From Telmatactis stephensoni (Eukaryota; Cnidaria; Anthozoa; Actiniaria; Isophelliidae), in NCBI GenBank assembly GCA_029948255.1, contig JALIZF010001470.1, positions 248,001 through 312,000 on the forward strand: 64,000 nt of DNA. Direction: 5' to 3'. Made by a program: the position numbers and the translations under genes. Below, in pieces: positions 1 through 10,666 of this stretch. Positions within the stretch are counted from its first letter, which is position 1; every line of letters begins with the position of its first letter. Under the pieces are notes generated by a model. The model made no database searches. It saw only the letters and a program-made list of their open reading frames with translations, and was not told the origin of the DNA.

Positions 1-263
1 AGGTTGGAGTTTTTTTAGCTATTTAAAAACATTGCAGCAGCATGTAATTTATCAAGTATGAAAACCCCTTGGCTTTACCTTGGGTTTTTATACTCGATAA
101 AACACTGCAGCTGCTCATTTTTTAAATAGTACAATTATTCATTTCTATTATACTCCAAAGCTGTATACCATGATGATCTTTCTAAAAGTAGAGAAAAATA
201 AAATATCTTTGCTAATTTACTTATGGCATTATCAAATGTAATTAATCTGATATTTGATGATCT

Positions 264-402
264 GGGCCTGGTTGTACGAAGGTTGGATAAAGTTATCCAC
301 CAGACAAGAGTTACCCACTGTATAGATTTTGTATAGATTTTATCTGCCGGATAAGGAATTATCCACTGGATAGCGCTATTCACCCTTCGTGCAACCAGCC
401 CC
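264..402. repeat. MITE-like inverted repeat (GAAGGGTGAATAGCGC family, copy 1)
   Basis: The ends GGGCCTGGTTGTACGAAGG and CCTTCGTGCAACCAGCCC are imperfect inverted repeats. The subterminal TGGATAAAGTTATCCA and GGATAGCGCTATTCACC are shared with the element at 16222-16378. There is no internal ORF. It lies just upstream of the first visible JADE exon. Confidence 0.65.
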
Positions 403-442
403 TGGTATCAATATTTTGACTAATACTTTGATGTTGTTTTAG

Positions 443-3400
443 CATCATCTGGACCTCCCTCACCAGTGCCATTCTTATCTCCTGACGGACGTGTTAGTAA
501 ACCAGCTGAGGTAAAATCTTTTCTTTAATGCAATTTCATTATATTCTGAAAGAAATGTTTTTCTAAACAGGCACCATCTCTGTAGCAATAATCCATCTTA
601 AGCTCAATGAATATTTGATTTTTTAATATCAATAAGAACACTTGAAATGCATTAATTTAAGGGATGAGGTATATGTATGTTTATATTGTATATCTCTGTC
701 ACTCCCAACCTCCACTCCTCTGATAACGTAATAAATTCCATTTACACTTAATATATATTTATATAAACTCTATCTAGACAAATGAATAGCATGGCCATAC
801 CATTTCAAGCTTCAATATTTTAAAAACCTTGCATTTCTTAGGATTTTTTTTCACTTGATTTCTTGATTTGGAAGTTGAAAGTACAAGAGTTTTTAGCTTA
901 TATAATGTTGCATACAATATATAATTGTACATCTATCTTAAGTTTATTTTGAATATTTTATTGATTAATTGTTGTCCCATTTCCCTATTAAGATTTGAGC
1001 ATCAATATAAAATGTCCTTTTTGTGGAGCTCTTCTATTAAAAAAACAAAGCAAAACAAAAGAAAACAAACAGGAAAAGCACTTGTTTTAATCCCAATAAT
1101 ACTCCCATTTTTCTGCTTTGCTCTCAAATATGTTATCTCAATGTGAGTAGCTGTATTTGTTGAAAAATGTTCTAAAATGAAAGCCTATTATTAGTATTCA
1201 CATGTGGAAATTTCAGCTGTAGGTATTTCAGTTGTCAAATCCTTTGACAAAGATCAAATAATTTGCATGTCTGGAATGGCCCCAGACATAACAGGCTAGA
1301 CCTGACTACAATGTACAATACGAGTGCCTTTCTAACAAGAATGCTCCTCATTTAAACTGGAAATCATGGTAAAAATACTTGTAGTGACTGACAAAGAGCA
1401 GTATTTTTGAATTATAGAAAATATAGAGTTGTAGTTTCAATTTACTGAATGTATTTTATGCTTTTTTATTCGATACTTTATTCATTGAGAAATCATATGA
1501 CCCTGTCAGTTGTAGCTTATTATGCTCTTTAAGTTTTCCACTTTTTCAGTTTTTCCTGACTTTAGATGTTTTTGTCCTTTTAAGATTCATTTGGTGGCTT
1601 TGTTTTTTAACAGAAAGTTAATTTTGTTTGTTTTCAAGCTAAATGTTAGCATTAATATCATGAAAATATAATATTCGACAATTAAGTTTAGTTTATCTTA
1701 GATAATGTCTACATGTATTATTGAATTATTATCAACATTTAAAAGAGAATTTATAGCCTTATATCTAAGATGTGTTATAAATCAGATATGCTATTCCTAT
1801 TGTTTCCTGTCGTCATTCATTGCTGAAATAACCCTATGTGTTCTCAAGTTATTGTCTAGCATTTATCTAAGATTAATCTTTTGAAAACAACTGCAAGGCA
1901 GAATTAATGGTTTTTTTTTTCTTTATCAGACAAAATGACTTAGATATTTGGAAGCTACAAGCTCATAAACTTAATTTTATGAGTTCAACATACGTTACTA
2001 ATACAAAAGTTTGGATTTTATAGGTCAGCGAGGTATTGAGTTTCTACGAGCATAAGACCTATGACTTAAAAACCTCTCTGAATAGAAACAAAAATAGTGC
2101 ATGTTTTGTGTAGGTGTTTGTGTTAGCTAGAGGGCACATGGGAATTTATCTCAAAGGGATTGAAAATTTAGTCCAATTTAACAGAAATTTGAATATTCTA
2201 GAGAGAGAAATATCATATTCAGAAATGTCAGAATTGTCATCTATTTCACTCTAAACTTTTATAATACTCAATAATTCTTTTCTGTATTGACAGATCTTTC
2301 GTACTGATTTGATAAGTGCCATGAAGCTGCCTGATACGCAAATATTAAATCCTGAAAATTATATGACAATTGTTGATCCATGGAGACAAGAGTGGGAGAA
2401 GGGAGTACAGGTGAGATGGAAAACCAATTATATATATGTTTGTAATGTGACCATTTTAGAACTACTGACAGTGTATACAAAATGTATGTCATGGGATTTT
2501 GGGTTTGAGAATTTTCAAACTGGTTTGATTTTTTGTTGCCATTATGTTATATTTATTTGCATAATCTGGAATAATAGAAATAAAAATGAAACTTGTTTGA
2601 AAATTTTTGAACCAAAAGCAATTTCAAAACTTTTTTCTCTGACAAAGGTTAAGGCTTGGAATGTCATTGATAAAAATATTCTTTTTATATGGTGTTAAAG
2701 CCTTCAATTCATTCCTGGTTGTGACTTTATACACTAATTAATGCACTCCGAATAGACCTTTCCAGAATTCACATGACCAACCACAAAAACAATAAATTAA
2801 AGTCAAGGATAAAGCAGAGTGAATGTATATTTATCTGCCCAAGTCCTGACCTGAATCTACTATTTTGGCATAAGTCTTGTGATTTCAGGAAAGTTCTATT
2901 AGTTCACTTGCTGGTAATTTCATTTGTAAAAAGTGTGCTAATCTACTGTGAGTGAAGGCTGCATGAGGCAATGTGATTCAAGGACAAATAATTCCCATCT
3001 GCCTCACAGCAATATTGTCAAAATAAAGTGCTGAAAAGGGACCAAAATAGAAATTGTTTTACCACATACCAAGAATAGATTGCTTACACTATGTCTTGAA
3101 CAAAACAACCTGGAATGAGGAAATCAATCGAGGATTCTTGTCCATTGTGATAGAATTTTTACTGCTTTTCTTAGAGAAAGATCATGTTGAGGTTTTTGGG
3201 CTGTTTGGCTATGTGTTGAGGCTAGTTTAAAAGATTTCTGTAATAGAAAATAATACAATTCAAAATTTATGTTTTGAGCAAATAATTATTTTATCTTGTC
3301 CATGACATTAGGAACATTTTTTTTCTCTTCAATTTACCAGCTTCAAATAACTAAATATTATTCAATCATTAGACAATGATAGTGTGATATTAGATTATAA

Positions 3401-6400
3401 CATGCTGAAATAAGCTGTAAATTATGTATACGATCTATGATGGCAAGGGTGGCTGTATGTACTGTACATGTAGATTATTTTGTGCATTGGTTTCATACAT
3501 TGTAATGGTCAATAACACTGTTTATAAATTGATTTTTTTAGGTGCCGGTGCACCCAGAGGGACTTTCACAGCCGTCCTTTACGTATGTTGGCCTTCCTGT
3601 TCTCCCTGTTCTTTCCCTTTTTTCCTCCCTTCCTTTCCTACATTCTATTCTAACCTATGCTACCTTCCTTCCCTTCCCTTCCCTTCCCTTCCCTTCCCTT
3701 CCCTTCCCTTCCCTTCCCTTCCTTCCCTTCCCTTCCCTTCCCTTCCCTTCCCTTCCCTTCCCTTCCCTTCCCTTCCCTTCCCTTCCCTTCCCTTCCCTTC
3801 CCTTCCCTTCCCTTCCCTTCCCTTCCCTTCCCTTCCCTTCCCTCCTCTCCTCTCCTCTGCTATCCACTTCTCTTCTATCATCTCCTTTCCTCTCCTCTCT
3901 TCTTCCCTCCTCTCTTCTCCTCTGCTTTCTGCTTGTCTTCTCTTGTAACAAGAAGTGACATTCTAGTAGATGAAACAATAATCAAAGAAAACACATCAAC
4001 AAGGGCAATGTCTTCCCTTGAGACTATCTAACTATCGCACTAATATATGCAAATATATTAGAATTTTGCTTCTTGTTACTTAGCTGAAGATAAGTGGTAG
4101 ACACTTCTCCAAATTTTCAAGTGAAGTGTAAGTTGTCACTTCTCATATTTGTTTTCATCATCATGTTCTTTAATGTTGTTGTAGTGTGAGAGATGCTCCC
4201 AAAAAGACAACGACATTCAAACTGTAAGTGAATAAATTTTAACTAAATGTATGACATTGAAAAACTTACCAATAATTCATTATTACTTAGGCCAGGAAAA
4301 CTCCTGAATTCTGAAGAGAAAAGGAAGGGAAAGAAACCTTGTAATTATGATTTAAATAGAATGGATGTTGAATGGTTAAATAACTTGAATAAATCAAGAC
4401 ATAACAAAGGTAATTTGCTCAATCTTATTTAGAGTTTTTCACCAATTATCAAAAATGAGTTTGACATCTTTTAATTGATCTGCCTATCTATCTAAAATAG
4501 GGCTTATAGAACTTGATGAAGCAGTTCTTGAAAAAGCTATTTCTTATTTTGAAGATAAGGTAGAAGATTTTGTTTCCTTTGGGCATCCATTCATTCACTC
4601 ATTCATTCAACCATTCATTCATTCATTCATTCATTTTTTCATTCTTTGTTCATCCATATGTTCTTTTATGCATCTCCCATACATTTTATTCATTTGTTAC
4701 TTCTTTCATCATTTCATTTCAATGATTTACTCATTTAGGCATCACATATAACTGAATAGTAAACAAATATTTTGAATTGCTAGCAAGTCGTTGATATACA
4801 CAATAGAGATTACAACACAATTTGTTATTTTCTCCACAGTGTTATGAAAACCTTGGATACGCTATTGCTACTCAAGAAGGTCTTAGTATAGAATATGATG
4901 AAAGTGTTTGCTGTGATGTCTGTCAGTCTGTAAGTATTTACTGTCATCAAACCAGTATTTGTGGAGATCTATGATACACAGTTTTCTGTTTTGACTGACT
5001 TTGATAGAGCAGATTTCTTATGAGTGTGAAATGGACCATGCCTTGATGCGACCGTGTCAGTGATATGATGTCTATAAAAACACTTGAAATTCCTGCCATA
5101 ACCATGCCTCACCTTGAACGACCAACTCCACAGACATATGAAATCTTCTCTATACAATCCAATACTCATACTGTTACTTAATCCTACATCTCCTATCTGA
5201 GTGATTAATGAAAAAGTACCTTTTTTAGGATAGAACAGTTTGGAGTTCGATATTGCTCAATGTCAATAATCAAAACATTCAAAACTAATTCAGGGTTCAT
5301 ATGGGTCATGGAAAACTTGGAAAGTCATGGAATTTCATGATTTCATTTCCATGCCTGGAAAGTCATGGAATTTTGATTAAGGTCATGGAAAATCATGGAA
5401 AATGGCACGAGAAAAAAAAATTGGTAGCTTTATTTTAGGATCTAGTGGAGAAATTAATCCAGTTTCATGAAAAGTGTCAGCTAAATTTTGGTCATGAAAA
5501 ATAGAAAATTGTCATGGAAAAGGTCATTGAAAGTCATTGAATTTTGATACTCAAAAATAGTATGAACCCTGTTATCAAAATCCTTTGACAATTTAAAGTA
5601 TTTGCTCTGTTTGCTCATGTGTATTTCTTGCCTTTCCATGGGCTGTTACCAAATTCTTTAAGAATATATTATGCACAATCAAGGCTGACATTGAGCAATA
5701 TATAATTCTGAACAGATCTATTTTCTGAAAGGACCGACTCTTAGTAGAAAGATGAATATTAACTGGTGCATTTTTACTTATTTCTTGCTTGATTTTACTC
5801 TAGCCTGACAGTGAAGAAGGCAATGAGATGGTGTTTTGTGATTCATGTGACATCTGTGTACATCAGGCATGCTATGGCATACAGAATATCCCTGTAGGTA
5901 GTTGGTTATGTCAGCCATGTAGAAGGGCTGTTGCAAAACCACCCTGTCAGCTCTGCCCAAATCCTGGTGGTGCTATGAAAAGAACCAAGTAAGTAAACTC
6001 ACAAGTACTTGTTACTCAGTGGGTATAGCCACGATGAGGTATCAATTGCCCTTCTTTGTTTTCTTATTGTTCTTCATCGTTGATCACAAAATGCAGATGG
6101 GTCTCTACAGGACCACAGCTAGGGGACAGACAAGTGCTTTCACCACCCAGCCGCCCTTGCTTCTTGAAGCTGACAGTTAATAGTCCCCTTCACAGTTCCC
6201 TGCACCATCTTGAAAGGTAGCTGTACCTTTGCATCGAAGTGAGATGAATGGTGAGCATGCAATGATAGATACCTTTTTAACACCTAGGACAATTATTCCC
6301 AGGTCTCTATCATTGCAAGCTCAACGTTCGTCTCGCTTCAATGCAAAGGCACGGCTACCTTTCAAGATGGCGCAGAGAACTGTGAAGGGGACTATTCATC

Positions 6401-9400
6401 ATTTATTTACTTCAATATCCAACATATAACTTGCTATTTTATTTTCCAGGAAAGGCAAAAACTGGATTCATGTTAGCTGTGCATTATGGGTCCCTGAGGT
6501 TGGGTTTGGCAACGTGGAGAAAATGGAACCAATTGTCAAAATTGAAAATATCCCTGTAAGAACTTAATACTTGCTTTTGTTACAAATCAAAGTGGGGAAA
6601 GTTAAGATTCTAAGCCATCATTCTTATTTCTATCCTTACAGACAAGCAGATGGAATCTTGTATGCCATTTATGCAGAGAGAAAGTTGGAGCTTGCATTCA
6701 GTGCACGGTAGGTGGACACTATCAAATTTTAGAATAATGTCTGAAACAATGGGTCTTTCTTTGTGTAGTGGAATGACCATATATCCTTTTTAACTTCAGT
6801 TTGTTCTGACTTGGAGTCTCTTGTTTTTTGAACTATTACATATAATAGTAATAACATATAATAATATAATGTAACTCTTATTGGCAAAAGGATACATATA
6901 CTGCAAACTCTAAATATGCACACAGTACACATATACTGTACACACACTTTTCAATTCTTTTTATCAGCGTAAATGAATGCTGAATGTGGTTGAAAATGTA
7001 TTTTATAAAAGAAAAAGAAAACTTTCCCGCTGTGCTGTGTGCAGATTTAGAACACTTGGCAATTGCTCAGAACATTTTAGAAGCATTGAGAAGCACTTGG
7101 CTACACCTTGTCCTTCTCTTAACACTTCTCTCGTGTTCTGATCAATAAATTGCCCTGCATGCTCTACATCTGCACACAGTACTTATGCGCATGGAGAACG
7201 TGCCAGAAAAAAGACGTTTATTTCTATACATTATTTTCTTCCAGGTTAAGACGTGTATGACAGCATTTCACGTAACTTGTGGATTTAAACATGGACTTGA
7301 GATGAAAACTATACTTGATGAATCAGCAGTGGATGGCGTGAGACACCTTGTAAGTTCCATGAACAGTTGAGCAATCACATTAAGCAATCACACTGTCCTC
7401 TCCTCCCCCTTCTACCCGGGTCCGCCTGCATAAAACAAGTTCAATTAAATGAAACTAATGCCTTCCTGCTGGAGAATAATGTCAGTGTACATGTTTAACT
7501 ATTTTTTATGGGTGGTTGTAAAATTGTGTAATAGAGATGACCACTCATTATTACGTTGTAGTTAATTTCCCTTTCCTCTCTGTTTTGTCCCTATTTCTAC
7601 TGATACACAAGGACAATGTTCACAAAAAATAGAGTACCAAACGTCTTAGTGGTGTCTAAAATATTATAACCTCATACATGTGTCATTTTTCCCTACAAAC
7701 TAGTTACATAGTTTTCATTACAAATCGTTTGCCTTGAAGTTTATGTTGAATGAATTAATGTTTAATTATTTATTAATTAATCAATTAATTAATGTCTTAT
7801 TCAGTGTTACTGTTCTAAACATGGATACAAGAACAAATCACCCCCAAGAACACCAGAGAAGTGCAAAAAGGATGCAGAAGATGCTGAGAATCAAAGACAA
7901 AAACGGTATTAGTCACATACTTTGATTTCTCGCTTGTTTCCAGTTTCTTGCTTAGAAAGGAAAGAGCAACTTAGTCGATTAGTACGCATTGTACTGTGCT
8001 AGAGGACCATTTCAAGTTTGTGACGATAATGATAGAACATGGTATTGATGGCAGAAATGGTGTTATTTAAAATTGATGATGATGATGATATTTATAACAG
8101 TGATTGTTAACTTGTAGGTTAAAACAAATGGAGACAGAGTTCTACAAGTTCGTGGATGTCGCTGAAGCAGCTAAAGACCTCTGCGTACCAAAAGAGTTAT
8201 CGTCGCGTATTCACGCATATTGGACTCTCAAACGAAAGGTTTGTGTTAAGTTAATACAAAGTAACGTAAAGAGGGACTAAAATCGAAACATAAATGGGTT
8301 GATTGGAAGAGAGGAGTTTAGGTTCGGTGGGAGAGGGACCACCTCTTTCTCCCTGCTCCTCAGTCTCTTCTGACAGCCACTTTCTTATTCTGTTCACTTA
8401 AAATACTTCAGATAATCTGTATGTAATTTATATTATCTAAATCCCTCTACAGGCTCGAGATGATGTTCCGTTACTACCTCCAACGCTAGAGCAACAAGAG
8501 AAATTATGTGGCAAACAGGTCAGTAAAATATGATGACATAGCATATGCTATCCAAACATGATTCTACTCTGAAACCCCCGCCCCCTCCCACGAAGAAAAA
8601 TAGCAAGATATCTGGCATTATCAGTGATTGCGTTTCTTTTTGTGTTCACAGGGTGCTGCAAGTCGAATTCTGCAGATACAGATCGAGGAACTTATGAAAA
8701 TGCGCTGCGACCTCGAACGGGTAGGTGCACATTTACTGAAGTAGTTGTGAAGGTACAGATCCATGCGTCTAAGGTCCCGTTCAAAAAAGAACGCAGCTCG
8801 ATGCATGTTTTGACCTACGTCACGTTTGAACGCTATTTTGCAGTGACTTTCGGCTACTTACATCGACTTGCACTTTGTTCAAATTTGGTCGCAAGTTGAA
8901 GCAAGTTTTTTCTCATTTGAACAATCACCGCAACGTCTCGTTTGATTTCCGACTAACTGTTCTCACTATCCAAATTTGTTTTGCAGCTTCGTAATCTATG
9001 CTACATGGTTAGCAAACGAGAAAAGTTACGTCGCGAATTATATCGTGTACGGGAACAAGTATTTTGGAAAGCACATGAAGTCGTGACAGACGAAACCATC
9101 GACATTAATGAAAATGATTTACAGTGGATAAAGGAAGCCTGCGGTAAGAACTTTTCTTGTGATGGAAGCGAACCATCAACTCAACCTTCCTTTGAAAACT
9201 CTACCGAACCAGTTTCCTCATCATGCGCGACCTCAACTAGCAGCGAAAAGACTACTACCGAGGCCTTCCGTAGTGAACAAAGTAACGAACCGAGTGACTG
9301 CTCCGAGGATGACGTCAGAGGCGGATACGAGTCGTCGGATTCCGAAGATTCCCCAAGAATCAAGACCCGACGCCGATTGAGAGGATTTTCTTCGCGTAAA

Positions 9401-9808
9401 TCTCAATATGATGTTGTAAGTCGGATAAAGTCTGGTAGTAAAGAAAATCAACAAAGTAACAATGTGAATAAATCCAGTGGGGCTAAGGATGCGACTGCAA
9501 TAATGGATGAAGAAAGCGAAGATAGTGAGCCTATCGAGGAAGAAGTTCATACGCCTAGAAGATCGTTAAGGTTCCACAGAGCGAGCGGTAGTCAAGAAGA
9601 ACCTCAGAAGAAGAACATCAAGACACTGTATCGAAAACTCTCCAGGATGAAACCACGGAGACAGCAGAAACTACAAATCTCAAAAACAAACGAATGGCAA
9701 GAGCAAACGGAAAGGTTGATTCAGATCACATCATTGGGCTTCACAAGCCACGGACCAGAGGACAAACATCAGAGTCCACTTCAGACGAAATGGAATCAGA
9801 ATTGTTAA
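443..9808 (+). CDS. JADE (JADE1/2/3-like): JADE-family PHD finger protein (HBO1 complex scaffold), 5' partial
   Basis: JADE proteins bridge the HBO1/KAT7 acetyltransferase to chromatin together with ING4/5 and MEAF6. Exons read with consistent phase and GT/AG ends: 443-510, 2294-2410, 3542-3582, 4185-4223, 4291-4409, 4501-4559, 4840-4929, 5804-5988, 6450-6555, 6642-6707, 7245-7349, 7805-7905, 8118-8238, 8453-8518, 8652-8720, 8987-9808. They give 723 visible residues. The EPL1-like region shows AMKLPD and [12 protein letters not shown] (exon 2) and [11 protein letters not shown]. The PHD1 / zinc knuckle / extended PHD2 block runs from CCDVCQ at 4900 through [26 protein letters not shown] and [11 protein letters not shown] to CYCSKH at 7805. 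A basic coiled region ([19 protein letters not shown]) follows. The tail is acidic and Ser-rich. The initiator exon lies left of the window. The stop at 9808 may be an artefact, because coding-like sequence continues in other frames. Family assignment is firm; the paralogue cannot be decided. Confidence 0.93.
3663..3843. repeat. (CCCTT)n / (AAGGG)n pentanucleotide microsatellite
   Basis: About 36 near-perfect CCCTT units with a single interruption near 3718-3722 (one unit shortened). The array lies in the JADE intron 3583-4184 and fades into a degenerate CCTCT tract to about 3945. The purine strand is AAGGG. Long Ser/Leu/Pro or Gly/Arg/Lys ORFs over it on both strands are products of the repeat, not genes. 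Confidence 0.97.
4585..4645. repeat. (CATT)n microsatellite
   Basis: Imperfect CATT tetranucleotide array in the JADE intron after the exon ending at 4559. Confidence 0.9.
5005..5152. repeat. MITE-like element, AGAGCAGTTTTCATATGA family
   Basis: Left end AGAGCAGATTTCTTATGAGT and right end CATATGAAATCTTCTCT are inverted. The internal GTGTCAGT and GAAATTCCTGCC recur in the copies at 17841, 20241, 34006, 36111 and 55068. Located in a JADE intron. Confidence 0.7.
5291..5571. repeat. Inverted-repeat element with CAGGGTTCATA termini
   Basis: Starts CAGGGTTCATATG and ends AGTATGAACCCTG. The interior is built from reiterated GTCATGGAAA / AAAGTCATGGAATT units and encodes nothing. In the JADE intron 4930-5803. 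Confidence 0.75.
6182..6393. repeat. MITE-like element with AGTCCCCTTCACAGTTC termini
   Basis: Long inverted termini: AGTCCCCTTCACAGTTC followed by CACCATCTTGAAAGGTAGC, mirrored by GCTACCTTTCAAGATGG and GAACTGTGAAGGGGACT. It sits in the JADE intron 5989-6449. Confidence 0.8.
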
Positions 9809-10666
9809 GACCTGACGAAGTTTCCTCTAGCCCTAGCCGAACGCTACGAAGCTGCGCAAAGGTACAACAAGACGGAAATACACGGAAGAGGAGTTCAAGA
9901 TCAAAAAGTCAAGGGAGACATTCGATCCGTCATTGGGACGGGAGACGAGAAGCACGCGTCTTAGGCATAGCTCTTTATCACAAAGTGAAGACGAGGTTTT
10001 ACTTGGAGCCACGCCCCATTCATTAACTCTTTCAACACCATTTCGGGTTTCCGATACGGAGACCACAAAAGAAAGCAAAGTGTTAAAGGAAAATAACCTT
10101 CGGGCTCGGGGTGCTAGAAATCAGAAGTGGATCCAATGAGGAATCACCTGATGATGTATCACCAAGTAAAAGACTGAGAATAGAAGAGAAAAGACGCTCA
10201 AAAAGTCGAAGCAAAAGTACTCGACGGATTGAAGATTCTGATGTCCAAGCAAGGATAACTGACTTTTACTTCAAAGGTTCTCCAAAGCAAAGAAGCTGCG
10301 TCGAAATCTCCTAAAAGCAAGTTCCATAACGGTCACAAGTCTTCCCGTGCAACGAGGTCTACGGAATCAGAGAGCTCCAAGTCCGACGAAGAAAATTCTG
10401 AAGACAGAGTTCAACGCTTGTCATCTCTGCGCTCATTCAGCACTGGTAGAGACAACATTCCACAGTCAGCGTGTCCAAAATGTCAGATTCAGCACAACCA
10501 GAGAAGTCTCTCACGAAGCCCCGAAAGAAAAAACCAAGAACTAAGGGCACGCAATATGCAGTCTCCAAAACCACGTGGTCGCCTTTTGTCAAGTTTGCGT
10601 TGCTCACCCACTCGTAATTGTAATAATCTAATATCCCAAGTGCGCCATACTGCATCAGTGGTTTGA
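9694..10666 (+). other. Frame-broken continuation of the JADE C-terminal coding region
   Basis: After the stop of the JADE terminal exon, low-complexity Ser/Arg/Glu-rich coding-like sequence continues without splice signals but hops between frames. Frame 1 is open about 9694-9930, frame 3 about 9933-10139, frame 1 again 10111-10314, and frame 2 about 10285-10666, ending after VRHTASVV. The pieces share the style of the JADE tail (RSKSRSKSTRR, SESSKSDEENSED, SLSRSPERKN). A p21-like PIP motif, QARITDFY, lies at 10246-10269. Either single-base assembly indels have broken one long terminal exon, or the tail is decaying. The shared composition favours one original reading frame. Confidence 0.6.

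Noticed and set aside
3424..4031. Several long ORFs on both strands (Ser/Leu/Pro-rich and Gly/Arg/Lys-rich)
   Set aside because: They are translations of the CCCTT/AAGGG microsatellite. Only 3542-3582 is a real exon (JADE).
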